NCBI RefSeq assembly: GCF_009828065.1
Contig: NZ_WTYK01000005.1
Coordinates: forward strand, 124,001 to 188,000
Reading direction: 5' to 3'
Source: Croceibacterium soli
GTDB lineage: Bacteria > Pseudomonadota > Alphaproteobacteria > Sphingomonadales > Sphingomonadaceae
DNA length: 64,000 nucleotides
Part shown: one piece after another, positions 34,022-44,102 of the stretch
How positions within the stretch are numbered: the stretch's first letter is position 1
Layout of the letters: each line of letters begins with the position of its first letter
The notes under the pieces: model-generated
Database searches by the model: none
Told to the model about the DNA's origin: nothing
Seen by the model: the letters and a program-made list of their open reading frames with translations, nothing else
Translations under genes and position numbers: made by a program

Positions 34022-34707
34022 TAAGTCGAGGTGAGCCGATAGCCGACGCCGCGTATGCCTACCGGCATGTCGGCAGCGCCCGCTTCCGCCAACTTGCGGC
34101 GCAGCTTGCTGACGTGACTATCCACCGTCCGATCCAAGGCATCTCCGCCAGGTAGGCAGGCGTCGACAAGCTCCCCGCGCGAAAAAACGCGCATGGGTGC
34201 GCGAGCCATGTGGGCGAGCAGCCGGAACTCCGTGAGCGTCAATTGCAGTTGCTGCATTCGGCTGCCTTCATAAACTCTAGCAAAGTGCCCTTCGGTATCG
34301 ATTTCCACAGGTCCGATCCGGATTACAGCATCAGTTCCTCCTGCGCTGCTACGGCGCAGCACTGCCTTGACTCGCGCCACGACCTCTACCGGATTGAATG
34401 GCTTCACGACATAATCGTCCGCACCGATTCTGAGCGCCTGCAGCTTGTCGATGTCCTGGTCCAGAGCGGTTGTCATAACAACAGGGGTAGCGCCGCGGCG
34501 GCGGACTTCGGCCAGCACTTCCCAACCATCAGCACGTGGCATCGACACGTCCAACAAGATCAAATTGGGACGAAGGGCGAGGTGGAGATCGAGGGCTACA
34601 CGTCCGTCTGGTGCCACGACTGTGCGGAAGCCCTCTCGCTCAAGATAAGCCTCAAGGATGTCAGCGATCTCGGCCTCGTCCTCGGCGATAAGGATTAGTT
34701 CATTCAT
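34021..34707 (-). CDS. OmpR-family response regulator
   Basis: 228 residues. The receiver domain (residues 1-118) has the acidic pocket AEDEAEIADIL, the phospho-acceptor aspartate in LILLDVSMPRADGWEV near residue 52, the TTALDQ switch threonine and KPFNP lysine. The winged-helix DNA-binding domain is C-terminal (LTLTEFRLLAHMARAPMRVFSRGEL... VDSHVSKLRRKL). I chose ATG 34707 (MNELILIAED); upstream frame is not family-like. Likely target: the direct repeats at 34764-34802 before the efflux operon. Confidence 0.9.
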   Translation of the reverse strand: MNELILIAEDEAEIADILEAYLEREGFRTVVAPDGRVALDLHLALRPNLILLDVSMPRADGWEVLAEVRRRGATPVVMTTALDQDIDKLQALRIGADDYVVKPFNPVEVVARVKAVLRRSSAGGTDAVIRIGPVEIDTEGHFARVYEGSRMQQLQLTLTEFRLLAHMARAPMRVFSRGELVDACLPGGDALDRTVDSHVSKLRRKLAEAGAADMPVGIRGVGYRLTST

Positions 34708-34763
34708 TGGTCGAGAACTCTCGATCTTGCCTCGCCTTCTGCATAGCGCCGCTCGGCCGAAAC

Positions 34764-34802
34764 TATCCACCCGTCTCCACGAGCTCTCCACACAACATCC
34801 AT
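34764..34802. promoter_or_regulatory. Direct repeats, likely response-regulator operator
   Basis: TATCCAC at 34764, TCTCCAC at 34774 and 34785, and a weaker CATCCAT at 34796 are spaced 10-11 bp, on one face of the helix. They lie between the regulator and the efflux genes. OmpR-type regulators bind such phased direct repeats. Confidence 0.55.
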
Positions 34803-34860
34803 GCAACCGAAACGCGGTTCGACGATAGGCGCCGCCGGATCGATCATGGAGGCTTTCACA

Positions 34861-36012
34861 ATGAAACGGGTGCTACGATGGGCAGCCCCCCTGGCTTTGG
34901 TTGGGGCGTCGGCATTAGCGCTGGGCGCCTGTCGGGGGCCGGAAGCGCAGGCTGAGGCACCAGTCCCCGTAGAGGTGCTGGTCACGAAGGTCCGGCAGTC
35001 GCCAATTGAGCTTAGCGACGAACTGCCTGGGCGAGTTGTCGCTTACCGCATTGCTGAGATCCGCCCCCAGGTAAGCGGGGTTGTTCAGCGCCGGCACTTC
35101 GAACAAGGCGCAGCAGTAGGCGCTGGGCAGCCGCTGTTTCAGATTAATCCGGCGCCGTTTCGCGCTGATGCCAACAGTGCTGCGGCGGCTCTCACACGTG
35201 CTGAGGCGACCTATGCCCGTGCTCGCACGCAGGCGGAGCGGCTGCAACCGCTCGTCGATGCGGATGCGATCAGTGGACAGGCCTATGACGACGCAGTGGC
35301 CGCACGCGACCAGGCGGCAGCCGATGTGGCGCAAGCCCGCGCGGAACTCGCCCGCCGCCGTCTCGATCTCCGCTTTGCGCGCGTTGCGTCCCCGATTTCT
35401 GGGCAGATCGGTCCAGCACTTGTCACAGAAGGAGCGCTGGTGTCGCCGCAAGATGCCAATCCGCTCGCGACGGTGCAGCAAATCGATCGGGTCTATGTCG
35501 ACGTGCGGCAGCCGGTAGAGCGTTTCCAGCTACTGCGCGAGGCATTGGCGGAAGGCCAAGGGCCGGGCTCCGCCACAGCGGAGATTTTATCTCCCTCTGG
35601 GCGTCCTTATCCGGTCAGCGGCCGAATACTATTCTCTGATGTTACGGTCGACCCGGGCACCGGCAATGCGATCGTGCGCGTTCTGGTGAACAATTCCCAG
35701 CGCTTGCTACTGCCAGGAATGTACGTTCGCGCGCGCCTGCCGCGAATGCGCATACCCGATGCGCTGACAGTGCCGCAGCAGGCGGTGACACGGGACCCGG
35801 GCGGCAATGCGCTGGTCGGAGTCATCGATGGTCAGGGCCGGGTGCAACCGCGCAAAGTGATCCTCGGGAATGTCGTCGATGGGAACTATGTCGTGAAATC
35901 GGGCCTGAAAGTCGGAGACACCATTGTGGTTGTCGGCATGGATCGTGTTCAACCCGGCACTCCGGTCAATCCTCAACCTTGGCAGCCGCGTGCCATCGCG
36001 TCGCAACGCTGA
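34861..36012 (+). CDS. RND efflux periplasmic adaptor (membrane fusion protein)
   Basis: 383-residue periplasmic lipoprotein linking an RND pump to an outer-membrane channel. The signal ends in lipobox LGAC at about residue 21. The lipoyl/barrel-sandwich half is VAYRIAEIRPQVSGVVQRRHFEQGAAV, followed by an alpha-hairpin (ATYARARTQAERLQPLVDADAISGQAYDDA) and the second lipoyl half ARVASPISGQIG. A beta-barrel and membrane-proximal domain complete it. It is of the AcrA/MexA type. GGAGG sits before ATG 34861. First gene of a three-gene operon. Confidence 0.9.
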   Translation: MKRVLRWAAPLALVGASALALGACRGPEAQAEAPVPVEVLVTKVRQSPIELSDELPGRVVAYRIAEIRPQVSGVVQRRHFEQGAAVGAGQPLFQINPAPFRADANSAAAALTRAEATYARARTQAERLQPLVDADAISGQAYDDAVAARDQAAADVAQARAELARRRLDLRFARVASPISGQIGPALVTEGALVSPQDANPLATVQQIDRVYVDVRQPVERFQLLREALAEGQGPGSATAEILSPSGRPYPVSGRILFSDVTVDPGTGNAIVRVLVNNSQRLLLPGMYVRARLPRMRIPDALTVPQQAVTRDPGGNALVGVIDGQGRVQPRKVILGNVVDGNYVVKSGLKVGDTIVVVGMDRVQPGTPVNPQPWQPRAIASQR

Positions 36013-36027
36013 CACAGGGATTATCCG

Positions 36028-39000
36028 ATGCCTCAGTTCTTCATCAACCGCCCCATCTTTGCTTGGGTGGTCGCTATTGCGATCATCGTGCTCGGCTTGA
36101 TCTCCATTCCGCAGCTCCCGGTCGCCCGCTTCCCAACCGTCGCGCCGCCTTCGATCAGCATCTACGCGTCCTATCCAGGGGCAACGCCGCAGACGATGAA
36201 CGACAGCGTAGTGACGCTGGTCGAGCGCGAGCTGTCGAGCGTCAAGAACCTGCTCTACTTCGAGAGCTCAACCGATACCTCGGGCGAAGCCACGATCACT
36301 GCGACTTTCGTGCCGGGCACTGATCCTGAGCTGGCTCAGGTCGACGTCCAAAACCGATTGAAGACGGTGGAACCACGCCTGCCCCAAGTGGTGCGCCAGA
36401 CCGGCGTCACCGTCGAAGCGGCGAGTTCCGGTTTTCTGATGATGATAGGCTTGTTCTCGGAAACCGGAGAGCATGACGAGATCACCCTCGGCGAATACAT
36501 GTCTCGCAACATCGTCGAGGAACTGAAACGGATCCCTGGCGTGGGACGAGTTCAGAACTTCAGTTCCGAGCGCGCGATGCGCATCTGGGTCGATCCCACA
36601 AAGTTGATTTCCTACGGCCTCTCGATGGGCGACATCACCGCTGCGATCGCCGAGCAAAACATACAGCTTGCTCCGGGCAGTCTCGGCTCGCAACCGGCCG
36701 TCGAAGGGCAGCGCGTACTCGTGCCGCTAACTGCCGAGGGACAGTTGAAGACCCCAGCGGAGTTTGCGCGCATCGTTCTCAAGGCGAACACCGACGGCTC
36801 CAGCGTCACCCTCGGCGATGTTGCCCGGGTGGAACTCGGGGCTCAAACTTTCGCGTTCGCGGTCCGCGAGAATGGCAAAGGCGCAACAGCCGCGGCGATC
36901 CAACTCGCTCCCGGCGCCAACGCCGTGCAGACAGCCGAGGCCGTTCGCGAGCGGATGGAAGAGCTAGAACAAGCTATGCCCGCAGGTGTGAAATGGTCGG
37001 TGCCGTTCGACACCGCTCCATTTGTGAAAATCTCCATCGAGAAGGTTCTGATCACCCTGCTCGAGGCGATGGTCCTCGTATTCCTCGTGATGTACCTCTT
37101 CCTACAGAAGTTTCGCTACACGCTGATCCCGGCCATCGTTGCACCGATCGCTCTACTCGGCACTCTGGCGGTTATGCTGGTGACGGGGTTCTCGATCAAT
37201 GTTCTCACGATGTTTGGGATGGTCCTGGCGATCGGCATCATCGTCGATGATGCGATCGTCGTGGTCGAGAATGTCGAACGTATCATGCACGAGGAGGGGC
37301 TTGCCCCCAAAGCCGCGACCCGAAAGGCGATGAAGGAGATTACGGGTGCTGTGATCGGCATCACCCTGGTGCTTTCGGCGGTGTTCATTCCGATGGCGTT
37401 GGCGAGCGGCTCAGTGGGCGCAATCTACCGCCAGTTCAGCATGTCGATGGCCGTCTCAATCCTGTTTTCGGCCTTTCTAGCCTTGTCGCTGACTCCCGCA
37501 CTGTGTGCAACGATGCTCAAACCGATCACCGGCGATGAGAGGAAGAATCGTTTCTTCACCTGGTTCGACCGAACGTTCGAGCGGATGACTAACGGATACG
37601 AGCGTTGGGTCGTGTCGATTCTCAAGCGCACCGGCCGGGCGATGCTTGTGTTCGCAGCTTTGCTAGGCGTGCTGGGGATCGCGTTCAGCAACTTGCCGTC
37701 GGCATTCCTTCCAGAAGAAGACCAAGGCTATTTCATGACATCCTTCCAGATGCCGGCGGATGCTACTACCGCGCGCACGCTCGAAGCCGTCGAGGCTTAC
37801 GAAGAGCACGTCCTGAGCAGGCCCGGGATCAGAGGCAATGAATCGGTCCTAGGCTTCGGCTTCTCCGGTTCGGGACCTAATGCCGCATTAGCCTTCACAA
37901 CGCTCAAAGACTGGTCGGAACGCGATGGAGCAACTGCTGGCGAGGAAGTGGCGAATGCGACCGCTGCCATGGCCGACGCAGTGAAGGAGGGCACGATCAT
38001 CACGCTGCTGCCGCCGGCCATCGACGAACTCGGAACGTCCTCCGGGTTCGCGATGCGGCTGCAGGATCGCGGCAATCAGGGCTATGAAGCGCTGTTGGCG
38101 GCGCAAGACGAGCTGCTGACGATGGCTGCTCAAAGCAATCTCGTGACCGACGTTTACCCCGAGGGCCTGCCCCCAGGCACCAGCGTGCGGCTGGAGATCG
38201 ATCGCCAGAAAGCCGAGGCGCTCGGCGTCTCGTTCAGCGCGATCAGCGACACCATCTCTGCGTCTGTCGGCTCGTCGTACGTCAACGATTTCCCGAACCA
38301 AGGGCGTCTGCAGCAGGTGATCGTGCAGGCGGACGCCCCCTTCCGCATGCAACTCGATGACGTGCTGCGCCTCAACGTCCGCAACACCGCGGGAGGCATG
38401 GTGCCGCTGGGACAAGTTGTGACCCCCGTTTGGGATCAGACGCCTTTGCAGATGGTGCGCTACAACGGCTATCCGTCGCTGCGCATTTCCGGCAGCGCTG
38501 CTCCGGGGGTGTCGAGCGGCGAAGCAATGGCGGAAATGGAGCGGCTCGCCAACGAACTGCCTAGAGGCTACGAGATCGCCTGGACCGGTCAGTCGCTTCA
38601 GGAGCAACAATCGGGAGCGCAGGCACCGATGTTGCTCGCCTTCTCGATGCTTGTGGTATTCCTGGTGCTCGCAGCACTTTACGAAAGCTGGTCAATCCCG
38701 CTGTCGGTAATGCTGGTCGTACCTTTGGGACTGATCGGCGCCGTGGCGGCGGTGTTGCTACGCGGGATGCCCAACGACGTGTTCTTCAAGGTTGGTCTGA
38801 TAACAATCATCGGCCTGTCGGCGAAGAACGCCATTCTCATCGTGGAGTTCGCAAAACAGTACCGCGAAGAAGGATCGGGATTGGTCCAGGCAGCCGTGAA
38901 AGCGGCCAAGGTCCGGCTGCGACCAATCCTCATGACGAGCCTTGCCTTCACCATGGGTGTTGTACCGCTGATGATTGCCGGCGGCGCGAGCGCCGAGACG

Positions 39001-39159
39001 CAGCATGCGATCGGCACAGGCGTGTTCGGCGGAATGATCAGCGGAACCGTCCTCGCGATCTTTCTGGTACCGGTCTTCTTTGTAGTCGTCCTCGGTCTGG
39101 CTGACCGGGTGCGGCGGAGAAGCCGGGCTGAACCAATTATCAACTCTGCGGAGGCCTGA
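36028..39159 (+). CDS. RND multidrug efflux permease (HAE-1, AcrB-like)
   Basis: Inner-membrane proton-driven pump of 1043 residues with the 12-helix AcrB plan: N-terminal MPQFFINRPIFAWVVAI, large periplasmic loops after helices 1 and 7. The proton-relay aspartate pair is in helix 4 (GIIVDDAIVVVENVERIM near residue 405). The essential lysine lies in the LITIIGLSAKNAILIVEF segment near residue 935. Substrates are typically antibiotics, dyes, detergents or solvents. Its neighbours supply adaptor and channel, so the tripartite system is complete. Confidence 0.95.
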   Translation: MPQFFINRPIFAWVVAIAIIVLGLISIPQLPVARFPTVAPPSISIYASYPGATPQTMNDSVVTLVERELSSVKNLLYFESSTDTSGEATITATFVPGTDPELAQVDVQNRLKTVEPRLPQVVRQTGVTVEAASSGFLMMIGLFSETGEHDEITLGEYMSRNIVEELKRIPGVGRVQNFSSERAMRIWVDPTKLISYGLSMGDITAAIAEQNIQLAPGSLGSQPAVEGQRVLVPLTAEGQLKTPAEFARIVLKANTDGSSVTLGDVARVELGAQTFAFAVRENGKGATAAAIQLAPGANAVQTAEAVRERMEELEQAMPAGVKWSVPFDTAPFVKISIEKVLITLLEAMVLVFLVMYLFLQKFRYTLIPAIVAPIALLGTLAVMLVTGFSINVLTMFGMVLAIGIIVDDAIVVVENVERIMHEEGLAPKAATRKAMKEITGAVIGITLVLSAVFIPMALASGSVGAIYRQFSMSMAVSILFSAFLALSLTPALCATMLKPITGDERKNRFFTWFDRTFERMTNGYERWVVSILKRTGRAMLVFAALLGVLGIAFSNLPSAFLPEEDQGYFMTSFQMPADATTARTLEAVEAYEEHVLSRPGIRGNESVLGFGFSGSGPNAALAFTTLKDWSERDGATAGEEVANATAAMADAVKEGTIITLLPPAIDELGTSSGFAMRLQDRGNQGYEALLAAQDELLTMAAQSNLVTDVYPEGLPPGTSVRLEIDRQKAEALGVSFSAISDTISASVGSSYVNDFPNQGRLQQVIVQADAPFRMQLDDVLRLNVRNTAGGMVPLGQVVTPVWDQTPLQMVRYNGYPSLRISGSAAPGVSSGEAMAEMERLANELPRGYEIAWTGQSLQEQQSGAQAPMLLAFSMLVVFLVLAALYESWSIPLSVMLVVPLGLIGAVAAVLLRGMPNDVFFKVGLITIIGLSAKNAILIVEFAKQYREEGSGLVQAAVKAAKVRLRPILMTSLAFTMGVVPLMIAGGASAETQHAIGTGVFGGMISGTVLAIFLVPVFFVVVLGLADRVRRRSRAEPIINSAEA

Positions 39160-39161
39160 CT

Positions 39162-40565
39162 ATGCGCCGCATCTTACCTGTTACGCTACTGTTGCTCGCC
39201 GGCTGCTCGATGAACCCGAAGCTGGATATGCCGCCACCGCCCGTGGCGGCAGCTTATCCAGATTCTTCACCCTTCGACGAACAGAACGCTGCCGATCTCG
39301 GATGGCGGGAAATGTTCGGCGACCCGCGCCTCCAGCAGCTCGTCGAGCTGTCTCTCAGGGACAATCGCGATTTGCGGATCGCTGTGTTGAATGTCGAAGC
39401 CGCACGTGCGCAGTTCCGCACACAACGTGGGGCTGAGCTGCCCGGACTCGAGGCACAGGGCAGCTACACGCGCCAGCGGACTTCACCTGCGGGTGCGGGA
39501 GATAATAGCAGCCTACCGCTCGCAAATGGCTTCGAATTCGGGCAGTTCAACGCACAGGTCGCGCTGACGGCGTTCGAAATCGACCTGTTCGGAAGGCTGC
39601 GGTCGCAAAGCCAGGCGGCGTTTGAACGATACCTAGCCACCGACCAAGGAAGACGCGCGGTTCAGATCGCGGTGGTGGGCGCCGTGGCCGACGCGTACCT
39701 AGCAGAGCGCCTTGCAGCGGAACAGGTTCGCCTAACTCAGGCGACACTACAGGATTGGCGCTCTTCACTCCAACTCACACGCCGGTTGCACGCGGCGAGA
39801 CAGGTCAGCGGGCTGGAAGTCACCCAAGCAGAGGAATTGGTTCACCAAGCCGAAGCCGACCTGGAGCAGCGACGCCGTGAGTTGGCTCAGGCAACCAATG
39901 CCCTAGTCCTCGCCGTGGGAGCGCCTCTCCCGGCCGACCTGCCGGCACCTATCGATCTGCTACAGCAGCCAATCCGCACTCAGCTTCCGGCCGGCCTGCC
40001 GTCGGAGCTGCTGCAGAGGCGTCCGGATGTCGTCCAGGCCGAACACGAGCTGCGTGCCGCCAACGCCGATGTCGGCGCCGCGCGCGCGGCATTCTTCCCG
40101 CGCTTGTCGCTTACCGCAGCTTTGGGGCTTACAAGCCCCGCGCTTGACGAGCTGTTCAGGGGCGCAAACAGAAGTTGGAGCTTCTCGCCCGCACTCACCG
40201 CGCCGATTTTTCAGGGCGGTCAGCTGCAGGGCAATCTTGACCTTGCAGAATTGCGTAAGTCCATTGCGGTTGCCCACTACGAGCGCTCCATCCAAGCCGC
40301 TTTCCGCGAAGTTGCTGACGGCCTTGCCGCGCGCGCGACGTACGCACCGCAAGTCGCTGTGCAATCGCAGGCAGCGGAGGCCGCTGCCCGCCGGGTTGAT
40401 CTATCGAACCTTCGCTTCCGCGCGGGTGTGGAAAGCCGGCTCGAACTGTTGGACGCTCAGCGAAGCGCTTACAGCGCACGGCAAGCTCTGCTGAACATTA
40501 GACACCAGGAGATGGCCAGTGCGATCGGCCTTTATCGCGCCCTTGGTGGAGGCCTAACGCGGTAA
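39162..40565 (+). CDS. Outer-membrane efflux channel (NodT/OprM type)
   Basis: 467-residue lipoprotein with lipobox LAGC at about residue 14. It has the duplicated TolC-like outer membrane efflux repeats (LRDNRDLRIAVLNVEAARAQFR; LLQRRPDVVQAEHELRAANADVGAARAAFFPRLSLTAALG). It forms the trimeric exit duct for the upstream adaptor and permease, starting two bases after the permease stop. The C-terminus GLYRALGGGLTR is usual for the family. Confidence 0.95.
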   Translation: MRRILPVTLLLLAGCSMNPKLDMPPPPVAAAYPDSSPFDEQNAADLGWREMFGDPRLQQLVELSLRDNRDLRIAVLNVEAARAQFRTQRGAELPGLEAQGSYTRQRTSPAGAGDNSSLPLANGFEFGQFNAQVALTAFEIDLFGRLRSQSQAAFERYLATDQGRRAVQIAVVGAVADAYLAERLAAEQVRLTQATLQDWRSSLQLTRRLHAARQVSGLEVTQAEELVHQAEADLEQRRRELAQATNALVLAVGAPLPADLPAPIDLLQQPIRTQLPAGLPSELLQRRPDVVQAEHELRAANADVGAARAAFFPRLSLTAALGLTSPALDELFRGANRSWSFSPALTAPIFQGGQLQGNLDLAELRKSIAVAHYERSIQAAFREVADGLAARATYAPQVAVQSQAAEAAARRVDLSNLRFRAGVESRLELLDAQRSAYSARQALLNIRHQEMASAIGLYRALGGGLTR

Positions 40566-40910
40566 GATAGGCGTCGCTTTGCGTGAGATCGGGTGTGACT
40601 AGTTGATCGGAACGGAGCGACGGTGCCCGGGTGCTGCCTGGGGACCGTCGTCTGCTCAGGCAAGAAGAAGCGAGCAGGAGCCTGTCGTAGGAAAGTCCAG
40701 CACACGAAGTGCAGATTTCAACTGATACCGATGTTGCATCGAAACTCACCCCTCCTATGTTGTGAGCGCCGAAAATAGAGTAGCGGGCTGGTAGCTCCCG
40801 CACCCGTCAGGGTTCTTCTCCGCCACGGCGTCAACCTAACCTTTCGCGGGAGAAGGTGCTCGGATTTATCCGCAGGGCCGCTCCCGATCGCTGTCAAGGA
40901 GCGCGCTGTA
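40566..40910. other. 345-bp leader region before the DHA2 exporter
   Basis: No gene is visible. It has an imperfect inverted repeat ACCTT-N9-AAGGT at 40839-40857, about 55 bases before the exporter start, which could be an operator but is short. AAGGAG precedes ATG 40911. Confidence 0.4.
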
Positions 40911-42467
40911 ATGTCGCTAATCCCCGGATTGCACCCAAGTACGGAGGCTTCGGCCAAGCGCAAATCAGCTCGATGGTTGGTTCTCGCAGCTGTGATGCTC
41001 GCTTATCTCCCGGTCGTGGTGGATATGACGATCCTTCATATCACCATTCCCTCATTGACGCTCGCGCTCCAGGCGACTGGCACAGAAGTGCTCTGGATCA
41101 TCGACATCTATCCTCTCCTCATGGCTGGCCTGCTTATTCCGATGGGAACCTTGGCCGACCGTATTGGTCATCGAAAGATCCTGCTTACCGGCTTAGCCAT
41201 TTTCGGGCTGGCCTCTTTAGCAGCCGCATACTCGGTGAGTGCCACCATGCTGATTGTTTCCAGGGGTGCTCTGGCTCTCGGCGCCGCTATGATCGCGCCC
41301 GCTGTACTGGCTCTCATTCGCAGCACGTTCGACGACGAGAAGGAGCGCGGTTTCGCGCTAGGGCTATGGGGTACGGTTAGCTCTGCAGGCGCGGCAGTGG
41401 GCCCCCTCGTCGGTGGAGGCTTATTGGAACATTTCTGGTGGGGAGCAGTGTTCCTCATTAACGTTCCATTGGTGCTGATCGTGTGGGCGGCCGTTTTCGT
41501 GCTCATTCCCAATCGACCCGCAGCTGCGGGCGGCAGGTGGACCATAGGTCAAGCTTTGGTGCTGATCGCCGGCCTTATAGCCATTGTCTACGCCATCAAA
41601 ACTGGCGTGAAACCAGGGGCATCGCTGCCCCTGATGGCAGCAATCTTTGCCTCGGGCCTCGCGCTGATGACAGCTTTCCTGCTCAAGCAAAGATCGTCAA
41701 CCAATCCAATGCTTGATCTATCACTATTCGCAAAACCGGCCATTCGTACCGGCGCCATCATGGCCTTGGTCGTGTCGGGGGCGCTCATCGGTGTTGAACT
41801 GACGATCGCCCAAGAGTTGCAGTACGTTGTGGGCCTCACTCCCTTTGAGGCCGGCATGTTCATGATGCCGTTGATGGCTGCGGCTGCAGTCGGGGGACCA
41901 CTTGGAAGTGTCCTTCTATCCAAGATCAAGCTTCGCTTCGTTGCGTCTGGCACACTGTTCATCGGCGGCTTGAGCCTCGCAGGTCTTGGAATGAGTGACT
42001 TTCGCAACGCTGGCGCGGGCATCATCTGCTACATGGCTCTTCTGGGGTTTTCACTCAGTATCGGCCTTACCGCATCATCTATCGCAATCATGGGGAGTGC
42101 GCCGGTTGAAAAGGCCGGTGCTGCCGGAGCGCTTGAGGCAGGCGGTTACGAATTGGGAGCTGCGCTCGGAGTCACCGCCTTCGGCGTTTTGCTGGGCAGT
42201 CTTTACCGGACGGGGCTTGCAGTACCGGGGGGGCTAACGTCCGCAATCCCCAGCGAAGCCTCCGGCTCCATCGGCGAAACGATGATCGCTGCTCATGGTA
42301 TCGGCGGGGAACAAGGTGAAATGCTGAGACAAGCGGCTAAGACTGCCTTTGCAACCGCGCATGGAGCGGTTCTTCTCTCTGCGGCCGCTCTCCTCTGTCT
42401 CTTGGCGCTTTTCGTGCTGATGAGCCTAAAAGAGACGCAGGACGTCCATCCCGAACAGCAACCTTGA
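40911..42467 (+). CDS. DHA2-family MFS drug exporter (SmvA/QacA-like)
   Basis: Inner-membrane exporter of 518 residues and 14 predicted helices. The first helix block is VVVDMTILHITIPSLTLALQ (DHA2 motif D1 region), motif A is GTLADRIGHRKILLTGL, and motif C is GTVSSAGAAVGPLVGG. Known SmvA/QacA proteins export quaternary ammonium compounds and methyl viologen; the substrate here is inferred only from this likeness. It is convergent with the ferredoxin reductase gene and lies just after the RND operon, so both form an efflux block. Confidence 0.85.
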   Translation: MSLIPGLHPSTEASAKRKSARWLVLAAVMLAYLPVVVDMTILHITIPSLTLALQATGTEVLWIIDIYPLLMAGLLIPMGTLADRIGHRKILLTGLAIFGLASLAAAYSVSATMLIVSRGALALGAAMIAPAVLALIRSTFDDEKERGFALGLWGTVSSAGAAVGPLVGGGLLEHFWWGAVFLINVPLVLIVWAAVFVLIPNRPAAAGGRWTIGQALVLIAGLIAIVYAIKTGVKPGASLPLMAAIFASGLALMTAFLLKQRSSTNPMLDLSLFAKPAIRTGAIMALVVSGALIGVELTIAQELQYVVGLTPFEAGMFMMPLMAAAAVGGPLGSVLLSKIKLRFVASGTLFIGGLSLAGLGMSDFRNAGAGIICYMALLGFSLSIGLTASSIAIMGSAPVEKAGAAGALEAGGYELGAALGVTAFGVLLGSLYRTGLAVPGGLTSAIPSEASGSIGETMIAAHGIGGEQGEMLRQAAKTAFATAHGAVLLSAAALLCLLALFVLMSLKETQDVHPEQQP

Positions 42468-42552
42468 GCGGCGTCACGCGCACCCCTTTCCCAGCAACTA
42501 CTGGGCGGCCTCACGTGAGAAGTGCTGGCCGGGATCTCGGCAAGTGCTTGCG

Positions 42553-43788
42553 CTATAGACACGTTTTCAGCGGTACTTGGGGATCCCGCAGGCACTCAAC
42601 CGCCGGGTTAGCACGTGCCTCTACTAGGCTCCTGCCCTGCACATAATCCTTCATGGAATTCACACAATCGAGCGCGATTACCCTGCCCTGCTTCAGGTAA
42701 ACTACAGAGAAGCTGCGACTGGCAAGATCACCACGAAGCACCGCCTCGTCGTAGCCGAGGCTAAGTCCCACCGTCTGCAGCTTTAAGTCGTATTGATTAG
42801 ACCAGAACCAAGGCACCGCGCTATATGGGCTGGGCTTCTCGCAGATCGACTTCGCGGCGACTGCGGCCATGTCATTGGCATTCTGGACGCTTTCAAGTCT
42901 GATCACTGCCCCGTCGGCGTAGCGGTTCGCATGGGCGGCACAATCTCCAATCGCGTACACATCTGGCAAGGTAGTTTTACAGTACTCATCCACCAACACG
43001 CCATTGCCACCTGCAGCACCGGCTTCAATCATAGGCTCCACGGCAGGCACGATGCCGATGCCGACGATCGCCAGGTTGATGGGGATGACATCGCCGTTCG
43101 CTAGTCTCACACCAGTGACTCGCTCCTTGTCACCTTCCAGGCGTTCGACCGACGTACCGAGCCGAACATCGACGCCCTGCGCACGATGTTCAGCCGCGTA
43201 AAAGCGGCCTAGCTCCTCTCCTGAGACGCGTGCCAGGACCCGCGGCAGCGCCTCCAGCAGAGTCACCTCGCAGCCGAGCTTCCTCAGCACCGCCGCAGCT
43301 TCGAGACCGATGAACCCGCCGCCAATTACAGCGACATTGGTCGCCCCGCGATCCAGCTCAGCCATGATCCTATCAACATCGGCCTTGTTCCGCACAGAGT
43401 GTACACCTGCAAGATTAGCACCCGCACAAGTCAGCGTCCGCGGGTCACCGCCGGCGGCCCAGATCAACTTAGAGTATCGGACCAGTTCGCCGTTTGAGAG
43501 TTCCACCGACTTCTCATGCGGGTGCACTGTAACAACACTGAGACTGAGCTTTAGGTCGACATCCCTCTCAGCCCAGAAATGCGGAGGACGGATATAAATC
43601 CGCTCGAACTGCTTCTCTCGCGCGAGATATTCCTTCGAGAGCGGTGGACGCTCGTAGGGCGGTTCACTGTCGCGCCCGATTATCAGGATCGAACCGGCAA
43701 AGCCTTGCTGTCTCAGCGAAATTGCAGCCTGCGCGCCGCCGTGACCGGCCCCGACGATCACGATATCTGCCTGGCTGGTCACGCTCAA
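42553..43788 (-). CDS. NAD(P)H-dependent ferredoxin reductase (putidaredoxin-reductase type)
   Basis: FAD flavoprotein of 411 residues. FAD-binding fold is [21 protein letters not shown] at the N-terminus, the NAD-binding fold is [17 protein letters not shown] near residue 147, and the second FAD contact is [14 protein letters not shown] near residue 275. It passes electrons from NAD(P)H to the [2Fe-2S] ferredoxin encoded just upstream, overlapping by four bases. In context the pair probably feeds the Rieske oxygenase encoded at 51166-52946, as in sphingomonad dioxin and carbazole oxygenase systems. A cytochrome P450 would be an alternative partner, but none is in the window. Confidence 0.85.
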   Translation of the reverse strand: MSVTSQADIVIVGAGHGGAQAAISLRQQGFAGSILIIGRDSEPPYERPPLSKEYLAREKQFERIYIRPPHFWAERDVDLKLSLSVVTVHPHEKSVELSNGELVRYSKLIWAAGGDPRTLTCAGANLAGVHSVRNKADVDRIMAELDRGATNVAVIGGGFIGLEAAAVLRKLGCEVTLLEALPRVLARVSGEELGRFYAAEHRAQGVDVRLGTSVERLEGDKERVTGVRLANGDVIPINLAIVGIGIVPAVEPMIEAGAAGGNGVLVDEYCKTTLPDVYAIGDCAAHANRYADGAVIRLESVQNANDMAAVAAKSICEKPSPYSAVPWFWSNQYDLKLQTVGLSLGYDEAVLRGDLASRSFSVVYLKQGRVIALDCVNSMKDYVQGRSLVEARANPAVECLRDPQVPLKTCL

Positions 43789-44102
43789 TCCTCCGGAGCA
43801 ATCGTCGCCATGAGGCCGTCCAACGCCGCGGTCAGCTCAATCTGGCAAGACAGGCGCGAGGTTCCCGTACGATGTTCAGAGCTGTCGAGGAGGTCGCTTT
43901 CGTCCTCGCTCATCTGCGATATATTGCCAGCGAAGGATGGGTCGACGTACACGTGACAGGTAGCGCAAGAGCAGCAGCCTCCACACAGCGCCACGAGCTC
44001 GTCGATTCCGGCGCTGCGGATGGTTTCCATCAGCGTCATACCAGACTCTATCCCTAGCCGGTGCACCTCGCCCTCACGTGTGGTGACGATCACTTCTGGC
44101 AT
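43785..44102 (-). CDS. [2Fe-2S] ferredoxin, putidaredoxin/adrenodoxin type
   Basis: 105-residue electron carrier. Cluster ligands are in the pattern [15 protein letters not shown] (Cys-x5-Cys-x2-Cys) near residues 40-50, with the fourth Cys in [10 protein letters not shown] near residue 86. This is the vertebrate/putidaredoxin class and not a Rieske ferredoxin. GAGG lies before ATG 44102. It is coupled to the reductase gene and separated from pcaD by 273 bp. Confidence 0.9.
   Translation of the reverse strand: MPEVIVTTREGEVHRLGIESGMTLMETIRSAGIDELVALCGGCCSCATCHVYVDPSFAGNISQMSEDESDLLDSSEHRTGTSRLSCQIELTAALDGLMATIAPED

Noticed and set aside
40839-40857. MerR-type operator before the DHA2 exporter
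   Set aside because: The arms are only five bases, no suitable -35/-10 spacing was found around it, and no merR gene is adjacent.
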